A DNA stretch of 14,808 bases from Hyphochytrium catenoides. Lineage: Eukaryota > Sar > Hyphochytriomycetes > Hyphochytriales > Hyphochytriaceae. The translations under genes and the position numbers were made by a program. Below the pieces are notes generated by a model. The model made no database searches, was not told the DNA's origin, and saw only the letters and a list, made by a program, of their open reading frames with translations. Below, piece by piece: positions 1-7,116 of this stretch (the first letter of the stretch is position 1; each line of letters begins with the position of its first letter). The stretch is taken from contig FLMG01004107.1 of the NCBI GenBank assembly GCA_900088475.1, positions 5,614 to 20,421 on the forward strand. The letters run 5' to 3'.

Positions 1-16
1 TCCCTCCGCCGTGCAG

Positions 17-1522
17 GATCTCACTGCTGGATCGTGGCGTCATCATTGCGTACGCTCAGATTCGCGGTGGTTCTGACATGGGCCGGTACTGGTACGAGCT
101 GGAGGGGAAGTACAAGCAGAAGAAGAACACATTCTTCGACTTCATTGACTGCGCGAAGCATCTCATTATCTTGAACTATACCTCTCCCAGCCACCTGGCC
201 ATCGAAGGGGCGAGTGCAGGTAACGAGGCCTTTCCAAGCTTTATCGACCTTCTTCTCCTGTTCCAGTCTATCGTCGCACTACTTCTTCTCTCACAGCTAA
301 AACGTAAAGCTGTCTCTCGGCTGGTGGAGCAGAGAAGAGAACTAGGCTTAGTTGTTATATCTCATCCTCTCTCTCTCCGTCGATCTCTTCTCTTTTCTCC
401 CCCTCTCTCTCTTCTTGCCTTTCTTTGCTGCCTGTGTACAACGATTAGGTGGACTGCTAATGGGAGCAGTCACCAACATGGCTCCAGAACTCTTCAAAGT
501 CGTCCTTGCCAAGGTGCCATTTGTGGACGTGCTCGTGACGATGAGCGATCGTAAGCCATACACCTTGTCTTTCCCATTCCTCTCTCTCTCTCTCTCTCTC
601 TCCCCCTCTCTCCCTGAAAGGCGTGCACCGCCATCACCTAGAATGTCATTCTTTGCCCTTTCCTTTGCCCTGTTCCTTCCGCCTGCCTGCGCTTTCATTT
701 TGGGTCTTCACTTCTTCCTATCTCTCCACCCAAGCGCGGGGTGCTGACTGGCTGCTCCTAAACTCTGTCTGGTCCAGCATCTATTCCTCTCACCACCGGA
801 GAATGGAGAGAATGGGGCAATCCAAACGAGGAAGAGTTCTATGAGGTGATCACCTGCTCTCTCTTCTCCATCAGCACTCTCTTCTCCATCGGCACTCTCT
901 TCTCCACCAGTTCTCTCTTCTCCACCAGCTCTCTCTTCTCGCGTGACACTTTCCTCTCTCTCTCTTTTCGTCTCTCCATCAGTCCCTGCGGTCCCTTAGC
1001 ACCAGGGATTATGATGTCTCCTCCTCCTCTTCCCACATCTGAAGTCACTCATTCGCCCCGCATCGCGCTGCTTTCCTCTCTGCAGTATATGAAATCCTAC
1101 TCTCCCATCAACAACGTGGAGGCGAAGGACTATCCTACGATGCTGGTCACAGGCGGTCTCTACGACAAGCAGGTATTCTACTGATTGCTCTACTTCCTTT
1201 TTTCTCTCTCTCTCTCTCTCTCTTTTCTCTACTATCTCCACCCATCACTCTTCTTTCCCTTCTATCCAGATGCTTCCGTTGTCTCTCGCCCACAATAGTT
1301 GTCTCAATCAGCCGTCTTTTCCTCGTTGCTCTGGCGCAGGTTGGCTACTGGGAGCCCGCCAAGTGGGTCGCCACCCTTCGTCACCTGAAGACGGACAAAA
1401 ACTTGCTCTTTCTGAAGATGAACACTGACTCAGGACACTTTGGGAACACTGATCGCTTCAAGTCCATGAAGGAAACAGCCGCCGAAATGGCCTTCTACTT
1501 GGAGCAGATTGGAGCTCTCTGA
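17..1522 (+). CDS. Oligopeptidase B, C-terminal catalytic domain (5 exons, 5' end outside window)
   Basis: Peptidase family S9A (prolyl oligopeptidase clan), which cleaves short peptides, normally after Arg or Lys. Exons that join in one frame: 17-219, 449-550, 778-845, 1086-1172, 1340-1522. They encode the last 213 residues of a protein usually near 700. The introns have GT..AG ends and phases 1, 1, 0, 0; the exon at 17 follows a phase 2 acceptor (AG at 15-16), so the gene continues to the left. Visible landmarks are RGGSDMG, KKNTF-DFID, EGASAG-GL with the catalytic Ser at 213-215, [23 protein letters not shown], the catalytic Asp at 1164-1166 ([14 protein letters not shown]) and the catalytic His at 1436-1438 (SGHFG). 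Asp and His lie 85 and 120 residues after Ser, the spacing I recall for trypanosomatid enzymes. The first intron splits the glycine codon just after SAG. The product is probably cytosolic. One substrate-dyad Glu appears to be Arg (807-809). The introns are CT-rich. Confidence 0.95.
581..602 (+). repeat. (TC)n microsatellite in oligopeptidase B intron 2
   Basis: A near-pure TC dinucleotide run within the intron at 551-777, continuing as a C-rich pyrimidine stretch to about 614. It lies in the sense-strand pyrimidine orientation, well upstream of the acceptor at 776-777. Confidence 0.9.
859..948 (+). repeat. 18-bp minisatellite, about 4.5 copies, in oligopeptidase B intron 3
   Basis: The block CTCTCTTCTCCA recurs at 859, 877, 895 and 913, with a diverged copy at 931, giving a strict 18-bp period. 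Each unit ends in a variable CAG, CGG or CAG-like trinucleotide, so most units look like a pyrimidine tract followed by CAG. The array sits inside the intron at 846-1085, about 140 bp before the acceptor actually used. Both strands stay open across it only because 18 is a multiple of 3; I do not consider it coding. Confidence 0.9.
1203..1222 (+). repeat. (TC)n microsatellite in oligopeptidase B intron 4
   Basis: A short pure CT run inside the intron at 1173-1339. It is too far from the acceptor (CAG ending at 1339) to be its polypyrimidine tract. Confidence 0.85.
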
Positions 1523-1744
1523 TGGCCAAGACGAGGGAAGTCACTCATATTCTACCCAGCAAGAGAGATGCAAAGGGAAAGGGAAGACGCGAGCTAGGCT
1601 TATTTATGAGGCGAGGATGTGAGCAGCAGAAAGGTTGCTTTCCTCTTGCCTTGCCCTCCACTCGTATAACTATTATAGATTAGCCACACGGAATGACCTT
1701 CTTAGCGAGCTAAGCGATGTTAGATGTTAGATCTCTGTTCATGC

Positions 1745-1781
<37 letters not shown>

Positions 1782-2172
1782 CTCTCTCTCTCTTTCTCCC
1801 TCTCTCTCTCTGTCTCTCCCCCTTTCTCTCTCTGTCTCCCTTTCTCTCTCTTCTTTGCTGTTGCTATCACGTATCTTGTGTTGTCTCTTCCTCCATTTGT
1901 CTGCTGCGCTGTGAGGTCTTCTCCGAGAGACCATCTTCAATCTCTCTCTTGCTCTCTTCTCCACCAGCTCTCTCCAGAGAGTGGGCTGCAAAGAAGTTTG
2001 AGTGGAAGACAACGATAGGAAGAAGGGAGCAGGAGCGGACCAGGCACTGATATTACGTCGTCCCTCGTAGAGACGAAGATGTTCTTTCCACTCAGCTCTC
2101 TTCCCAAACTCCTCAGCTCTGACCGCCTCCCTTGTGCTACATCGCACGACCTCGTATCCAGAAAGAAATAGC
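1523..2172. other. Intergenic region between convergent genes (3' flanks)
   Basis: The plus-strand peptidase gene ends at 1522 and the minus-strand Erf4-like gene ends at 2173, so both 3' UTRs must lie here. I see no canonical AATAAA for either gene. The region holds a CT tract (1749-1853) and one dispersed copy of the intron 3 minisatellite unit (1952-1974). The Arg/Glu-rich frames on the minus strand are translations of the CT tract. Confidence 0.75.
1749..1853 (+). repeat. CT-rich microsatellite with interspersed TGTC and CCC
   Basis: About 105 bp of almost uninterrupted pyrimidine, mainly CT dinucleotides broken by TGTG, TGTC, CCC and TTT. It lies about 230 bp downstream of the oligopeptidase B stop codon. 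Confidence 0.9.
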
Positions 2173-3666
2173 TCAAATCGCTCTCTTAGGACCCCAGCAG
2201 CATATTAAGTGCTGGCACTTGGACGGTGCCATGGTCTTCGTAGAGGAGCAGCACCGAGGAGAGTACACGACCGGCTCTGCCTGAAGCAGGAGGACTTCTT
2301 CAGGAGTGAGTGCGATCGCGATCCAGCTAATCTCCTCATTATAGTTCTCTGAATGCACCTCACTGGTCTGAATCTTCGCGTACATCCCGCGTGGCACAAG
2401 CTCGTCGTTGAGATGCTCCAGCCACTGGGACAGCTTCTGATGGTACCGCGCCTGACGCATACAAAGCAAAGGGACGCAGACCAAGGTCATCCAGCAAACA
2501 ATGAAGGTTATCAGCGCAGGGTGATAGGGCCGGACGTCACGGTCCATCTCCTCGACTAACTCTGCCCAGAAGGTACTGGAGACGCCGCGCATCGCCAGAG
2601 CCTCAGGTACCTCTTCTCGAAGCTTGCCCTTCAGGCCTAAGCCCGGGCCACACCATCCACAGGGATAGAAGGGGAGGATGAGCCGTGTGTCGGAGGATTT
2701 CGGTCGATGAACTGCCCAACCGCCATTCTTCGGTTCTCCAACTTGATGAAAGCGGGTCACAGCCGTGGGAGATATCAGTAAGGTCTCTTCAGGTTCTATA
2801 ATGAAGATGTCTCTCTCTCCCTGCTGTTCCTCCTGTCTGTCTTCCTGTTGCGCACGAGGCTGTCTCTCTGTCGTGGGGCTCTCATCAGCTGGCAGAGCAG
2901 GAACAGGCTCAGGGATAGGCGATGGTGCTGATGGTGCTGTCGGTGACCCAAGAGCTGGCCCTGTCCTCCCTTCTCTCCTCCTCTCTCGGCGCCTTCTTTT
3001 CAACTCGGTTGAGGCACTGGACGGAGACAATTTGCGTGAGAAGTTATCTGCGCCTCCATTGTGTTGCCTCTCTTCGATGATACCATCTGCTTCTTCACCC
3101 GCAGCAGGATGAGGAAGAGCAGCAGCTACAGCCATGGGATGAGCGCCGTCCTCTTCGTCCTCATCAGGCACCAGAATAGCTTCCACATGCCTATCCTGAG
3201 GAGGTGGACGAGGAGGAGCAGAAGGGATTGGAAAAGAAAGAGAAGAAGGAGCAAATCCTGCGCCGCCTGCTCTGGCAACGCCGCTGGCGGCGGCGGCCTC
3301 CGCTTCTTCCTCTGCGCTCCCCACGTGCATGCCTCCTCTTCCTGCCTTCTTCTTCCTCTTCATTAGCACTTCTTCTGGCGGCGCCGTGGGATGGCCACTA
3401 TCATCAGCTCTTTCCATCTCTTCGTCTTTGTTCTCTTCTTGCTCCTCCCTCTCCTCCTTTTCGTCAACCATAAGAGCGAACTGGGTTGTTCTTGAGGGCG
3501 AAGAGAGAGACGTCCCCGCTTCTGTTTGGTCTTCTTCTCGTCGTCTTCTTATCGCGATTTCCTCCAAGGAAGGTGCCGATGGCGCCGTAGAAGACACGGC
3601 ATCTTTCCTCTTCATCTTTGCCGCTTTGATCGCCTTCTTTTTTTCTCTCTCCTCCAGCTCTGTCAT
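2173..3666 (-). CDS. Golgin-A7/Erf4-like protein with long low-complexity N-terminus
   Basis: A single 497-codon frame. The chosen ATG at 3664-3666 has A at -3. Residues 1-300 are low-complexity: Lys/Glu-rich at 1-50, acidic at 68-90, a basic RKKK near 104-107, Ala/Gly and Pro runs at 115-190, an Arg cluster at 223-231, and Pro-rich at 240-265. From about residue 303 it becomes ordered: FHQVGEPKNGGW, LILPFYPCGWCGP, GVSSTFWAELVEEM, a hydrophobic segment at about 384-403, then YHQKLSQWLEHLN, LVPRGMYAKI and ISWIAIAL. This order matches my memory of the Golgin-A7/Erf4 family: an amphipathic 'F..xx..+N' helix, a hydrophobic hairpin or segment, a Lys-rich helix ending in LN or QN, 'P.G' and a hydrophobic strand. 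Family members are partners of DHHC S-acyltransferases at Golgi or ER membranes. The C-terminal tail has five Cys (472, 473, 484, 489, 490), possible acylation sites. An additional exon cannot be excluded. The family call is from pattern memory only. Confidence 0.8.
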   Translation of the reverse strand: MTELEEREKKKAIKAAKMKRKDAVSSTAPSAPSLEEIAIRRRREEDQTEAGTSLSSPSRTTQFALMVDEKEEREEQEENKDEEMERADDSGHPTAPPEEVLMKRKKKAGRGGMHVGSAEEEAEAAAASGVARAGGAGFAPSSLSFPIPSAPPRPPPQDRHVEAILVPDEDEEDGAHPMAVAAALPHPAAGEEADGIIEERQHNGGADNFSRKLSPSSASTELKRRRRERRREGRTGPALGSPTAPSAPSPIPEPVPALPADESPTTERQPRAQQEDRQEEQQGERDIFIIEPEETLLISPTAVTRFHQVGEPKNGGWAVHRPKSSDTRLILPFYPCGWCGPGLGLKGKLREEVPEALAMRGVSSTFWAELVEEMDRDVRPYHPALITFIVCWMTLVCVPLLCMRQARYHQKLSQWLEHLNDELVPRGMYAKIQTSEVHSENYNEEISWIAIALTPEEVLLLQAEPVVYSPRCCSSTKTMAPSKCQHLICCWGPKRAI

Positions 3667-4248
3667 TGTTGCTGTCAGTTGGTGGTGATGCTAATGTTCT
3701 TGTCGAAGTGCCTAGCTGCCCTTGACGATGGCTCGTTCTCTTTCTCGCCTGTGCCTTGCTTTTCTAATGACGTCCTTCTGGCTGCTTTGTCCTCTCTCCG
3801 CCTGCTACGCCCGAGGGCTAAAGACCAGAAGATAAAGGACAGAACAACAATTGACTTTCGTTCGTTGCTTCTGCGCCTTCCGTTATCAGCGATCCCTATC
3901 TTTCTTTAGCTTACCCCTGCTTGTCCACCACCTACTCTGCTTGTCCACCACCACCAGTCGCTGGCTCTCACCGACCAACACCGCCGCACTTGCTTCTTTC
4001 GTTTCTCTCTCCTCCTCTTCTGCCTTTTCCCTTCTCCTCCTCCTCCGCTTCCACTATCGGACGACGATGCTTCTTCCTGCTCAGCCTCTACCACCGAGTT
4101 CTGTCTGCAGGCAAAGAATCAAGAATTCGCCGCCAAAATCCTCTGTTGCTGTGGTTTGTTCTCTTAGATCTCTGACTTTGAAGTGATTGCTTCTTGTGCG
4201 GACAAGCAGTCTCACACAGGTGGAAGAAATTGTCAGAAAGGAGAGGAT
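3667..4248. other. Upstream flank of the Erf4-like gene; no supported gene
   Basis: Pyrimidine-rich on the plus strand. It should contain the promoter and 5' UTR of the minus-strand gene, but I see no convincing TATA box. Acceptor-like YYYNCAG sequences occur on both strands near 4110 (CTGTCTGCAG on plus, TTGCCTGCAG on minus), and short open frames (for example 3906-4094, minus) are Glu/Lys/Arg-rich shadows of the CT bias. A 5' non-coding or short coding exon of the Erf4-like gene is possible here but not demonstrable. Confidence 0.5.
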
Positions 4249-4271
4249 CCTCTCTCTCTCTTCTTCTCTCT

Positions 4272-4326
<55 letters not shown>

Positions 4327-4375
4327 TCTCCCTCTCCCTCTCTCTTCCCCTTTCTCCCTTTCTCTCATCTCATCT
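4249..4375 (+). repeat. CT microsatellite tract
   Basis: About 125 bp of nearly uninterrupted pyrimidine: TC dinucleotides at the core (about 4270-4322), then CCCTCTC and CCCTTTC variants. It translates to Ser/Leu runs on plus and Arg/Glu runs on minus, which accounts for several long open frames here. Confidence 0.95.
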
Positions 4376-4631
4376 TCTTTCACTCTTCTCAGCACAAGCA
4401 TCAGAGGAGGGAGAGCAGGAGTGTTTGTCTTCAGTTCTCTCTGGCAGCTGAGCCTTTCGATAGCTCCTTCGATAGTCTCATCACCTCCTTGCACCTGGAG
4501 GAGGAAGAGGAAGAGGAAGAAGGTGGGTTGAGGTGAGCAGGATTACTTCACGGTTCTACTGGAATTCTTCCATGCAGGAAACAGGTATGTCTGCCTCCTT
4601 CAGGATATCAAGCACTTCTGGTGGAAACCTT

Positions 4632-4670
4632 CACTAAAGCTTCATGAAATTCTTCATGAAGCTTTCAGTG
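4632..4670. repeat. Near-perfect hairpin-forming inverted repeat
   Basis: Arms 4636-4648 and 4653-4665 are perfect 13-nt inverted copies (AAAGCTTCATGAA and its complement) around a 4-nt loop. Four more pairs (4632-4635 with 4667-4670) extend the stem past one bulged base at 4666, giving 17 pairs in 39 nt. It lies in DNA with no strongly supported gene and touches the stop codon of the doubtful minus-strand frame at 4665-4979. Confidence 0.9.
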
Positions 4671-4979
4671 CACTAGGTGCTCCTCCTCCTGCTGCTGCTC
4701 CATCTCCAGATCTTCATCAGCAGCAGCAGATAGAGTTTCAAAGGAGCAGTGTCCCATGCATGATTGCAGCGTTGGCGCACTTGGTTGGGGAGGAGGAACG
4801 ATGACAGCGAGGCAAGGAATATGGCTGACAGACAGAATATGGTTGATTGAGGCGATGACTCCTTGTGGCGGTGTTTGCTGGTAATGGAGACTTAAGGTAG
4901 TGGAGCATGCAAAGAGCCAAAAAATGCAGCAGTGAAGCTGACGGCGTGTGAAATTCAGAGGGCGAGGTGCATCTACCAA
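4665..4979 (-). CDS. Doubtful open frame, possible terminal exon, product unknown
   Basis: An open frame on the minus strand with no ATG at its 5' end; it opens at a TTG and the first in-frame Met is near residue 70. The last 25 or so residues (ETLSAAADEDLEMEQQQEEE, then HLVH and stop) look like an ordinary acidic, Gln-rich eukaryotic C-terminus; the earlier part is unremarkable. A CAG acceptor candidate follows a CTGTCTGT stretch near 4827. It could be the last exon of a minus-strand gene starting near 5000, or chance. I recognise no family. Confidence 0.2.
   Translation of the reverse strand: MVDAPRPLNFTRRQLHCCIFWLFACSTTLSLHYQQTPPQGVIASINHILSVSHIPCLAVIVPPPQPSAPTLQSCMGHCSFETLSAAADEDLEMEQQQEEEHLVH
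4689..4729. repeat. CTG/CAG inverted triplet repeat
   Basis: Runs 4689-4699 (CTGCTGCTGCT) and 4719-4729 (AGCAGCAGCAG) are exact inverted copies 19 nt apart and could pair as an 11-bp stem. A short CTC run precedes them (about 4679-4688). They encode the AAA and QQQ runs of the doubtful minus-strand frame. Confidence 0.8.
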
Positions 4980-5309
4980 TGTATGGGCAGCAAAGGTGAA
5001 CTGAACATGATCTCATCGCGATTGATTAACGAGTTGAGAGCAGTCGCAGAAGCTGTTTATAGGTCATAGTCCGTATAATAAGAATGATGACCCTTTCGTG
5101 CAGGGAACTTGGCAAGAGTTAAAAGGGCTCATAATTGAGTCGGCTGAATAAGTGCTTGTGGGCTTGCCAACGGGGGAACTTAGTTCTAGGGCGTGTGACG
5201 GAGAGATGAGTATGTCATCGGGGCAAAGGTTTTAATCTTGACGGTGATATGTCTCAGCTTTGGCGAAGCTTACAGAGTTCCTGAGGCAAACCTCCTGGGG
5301 CCACGAATG
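4980..5309. other. No gene or repeat recognised
   Basis: Mixed-composition DNA with stops in all frames and no simple repeats. I see no RNA gene motif. Confidence 0.5.
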
Positions 5310-5561
5310 TCACCTGACGAGATAGATTACTAGGTAGAGATTAGGTGGCAGTGCCGTGATCGGCCTTATTGCTGACGCCATCAAGGAGCGGCAGAATGAC
5401 TGGGCAGCCAATGGCAGCTGAGGACGAAGATGGCTTTTCACTTTTCGCTGAGAGCAAATTCCACCATGGCGGTCAGGTACATGTAGAGTCTGCCTGTAAG
5501 GACAAGTCCCTGCTCTGTGCCCTGATCGGAGACAAGTAAGGCACTTCAAGCAGCGCCCAAC
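5310..5561 (-). pseudogene. CCHC zinc-knuckle fragment, probable retroelement remnant
   Basis: An open frame on the minus strand bounded upstream by TAA (5562-5564) and ending with TGA at 5310-5312. It has no ATG near its start. Near its beginning it encodes GRCLKCLTCLRSGHRAGTCP, a perfect C-x2-C-x4-H-x4-C knuckle (Cys codons at 5541-5543, 5532-5534 and 5502-5504; His at 5517-5519). The flavour 'KCL.C...GHRA..C' is like the gag-type ORF1 proteins of retrotransposons. The other roughly 60 residues are unrecognisable, there is no adjacent reverse transcriptase in any frame, and the upstream 300 bp are closed. I infer a decayed fragment; a small cellular zinc-knuckle exon or a chance match is the alternative. 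Confidence 0.4.
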
Positions 5562-5564
5562 TTA

Positions 5565-6000
5565 CCAAAGCCCGCTAGGTGTGCCTCATGGATGGCAACT
5601 AGTTTAGCCTTTCTTTGATGTATGGGGCGCTACTCTGAGTACTTAGCTCCTCTTTTGGTCAGGGGCAAAGAGCGGTGGTTTGTCGTTATAGCAGGCTGTA
5701 CTTATACCTGACCCCAACGGTGGATTGTGCTCTACTGGTCCGCTGCCGACTCTATTCCTGAAAGCTGAACTGTTCAATAGAAGAATGGGAAGTGGTAGAC
5801 GACGGAAGTACTGACTCTCTTTCTTAGCTGCATGTCACTTAAATGCTGTCATCAATATTTATAGCGGGCATCTAAGCTGCTAGACCTATGGATGGCACCT
5901 AGACTGACAACTGCAATGGCCTCGAATAAGAGTGCCCCTATGGCACTAGGCTGGCATCTAACGCGGGTAACTAACTATCCCCGCCCTAAATGTCCATTCC
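5565..6000. other. No supported gene
   Basis: Mixed-composition DNA between the zinc-knuckle fragment and the CT satellite. It has short frames only and no recognisable motif. If the knuckle is part of a retroelement its upstream portion should lie here, but I could not recover it in any single frame. Confidence 0.5.
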
Positions 6001-6262
6001 GTTTTCCTTTCCTTTCCTTCTCTTCTCTTTCCTTTTCTATTCTCTCTCTCTCGCCTCTTTCCCATTTATTTCTCTCTCTCTCTCTCTCTCCTTCCTTCTC
6101 TCTCTTTGTCTCTTTCTTTGTCTGTCTCTCTCTGGTCTTGTCCATTCCTTTTTCTTCTCTCTCTCTCTCGCCTCTTTCCCATTTATTTCTCTCTATCTCC
6201 CTCCTTCTCTCTCTTTGTCTCTCTCTTCGTCTGTCTCTCTGCTCTTTATCTCTCTCTGCTTC
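6001..6262 (+). repeat. CT satellite with imperfect 117-bp tandem duplication
   Basis: The landmark CGCCTCTTTCCCATTTATTT starts at 6052 and again at 6169, exactly 117 bp apart. The order of following sub-blocks (CTTCTCTCTCTTTGTCT, then TTCGTCTGTCTCTC or its variant) is conserved in both copies with small length differences. The long Ser/Leu and Arg/Glu frames over this region are translations of the repeat and are not genes. Confidence 0.9.
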
Positions 6263-7105
6263 TTTGTGCGGCGGAACGTCGCGAGAGCGGGGGCAAAAGT
6301 GAAAGATCAGGGCACCTCCTAGGACAAAGGAATAGGAAAACAACTCTAAGAAGAACCAAGATTAAGGACAGTAAAGGAAAGTGAGGGTCGTATCAAGAGA
6401 GTAAGTCTTTAGAAGAGTAGCGAAGAGGAGTGAAAGGGGCTACCACTGAGAGAGAAGAGACAGAGGGAGAGAAAGAGACAGCCACCTCCTTTCCCTTCCT
6501 AAGCGCCACGGGTTTGGGCTCAGTACGTCTACTGCTGCCATAATTAGTCGTTAATACCAATCACTGTCGTCTGCCTATTCTCTTCTCCTTCTCTGACTGC
6601 CAGAAAGGGTTAGGGCTGCTTGGGTTAACACTCGTCTTTTCACCAGAGCACTTTGAAGCGCGCGTCGGTTGTTATGAAAGAGAAAACCTTCTTTCTCTAC
6701 GGCCTGCCTGCTCTGTTTATACAGCGGCTTGGCGAGCCAAAAGGAAGACCTCATAGCACTACCCTCTCTCTCTCTCCTCATATCCCCCCCACCAGGGAGG
6801 AGAGGAAAAGAGGTCGGCTAATCGCGAACACTATTTAACGGAATAGAAAGATAGTGGAAAAAGAACCTCTTCCTCTCTCCTGCCCAAAAACATTCATCTC
6901 TTTCGCCAATGCCATCCTAAGAGGCAGCTTCTTTGTGGAAAGAACATGCGGTGAAGAAGCGTGCGCCCCACTCTTCTTTATCCTCTCTCTGTCTCCTCTG
7001 CCTCTCTCTCTTTCTCTGAGCAAAAATAGCTCGCTGTCCTTACTTTCCTCTCTCTCCCAATCTCTAGAGAGAGGACTCTAAACTTCTACGGAGTACCTCA
7101 GTGAC
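6263..7105. other. Non-coding flank with short CT blocks
   Basis: I see no supportable gene. It is purine-rich around 6320-6480, followed by mixed DNA and short CT blocks near 6763-6780 and 6978-7080. If the splice donor at 7106-7112 is real, part of this is an intron or 3' UTR of the minus-strand gene to its right. Confidence 0.5.
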
Positions 7106-7114
7106 ACTTACCTT
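7106..7114 (-). other. Consensus 5' splice site just after a stop codon
   Basis: Read on the minus strand the sequence is AAG|GTAAGT, a full match to the eukaryotic donor consensus, with the exon ending at 7112. It lies 5 nt after the TGA (7117-7119) of the frame at 7117-7575. Confidence 0.55.
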
Positions 7115-7116
7115 TT

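Noticed and set aside
348-747. Long frames over the CT-rich parts of the oligopeptidase B introns, on both strands
   Set aside because: CT repeats read as Ser/Leu on plus and Arg/Glu on minus and lack stops. The true exons splice cleanly around them into the conserved peptidase sequence.
4081-4536. Several overlapping 85-137 codon frames around the CT tract at 4249
   Set aside because: Most of their length is repeat translation. The short non-repeat ends (for example AAEPFDSSFDSLITSLHLEE on plus) might be exon-like but have no matching start, motif or conserved partner.
5892-6384. Ser/Leu-rich and Arg/Glu-rich frames up to 136 codons
   Set aside because: They are translations of the duplicated CT satellite.
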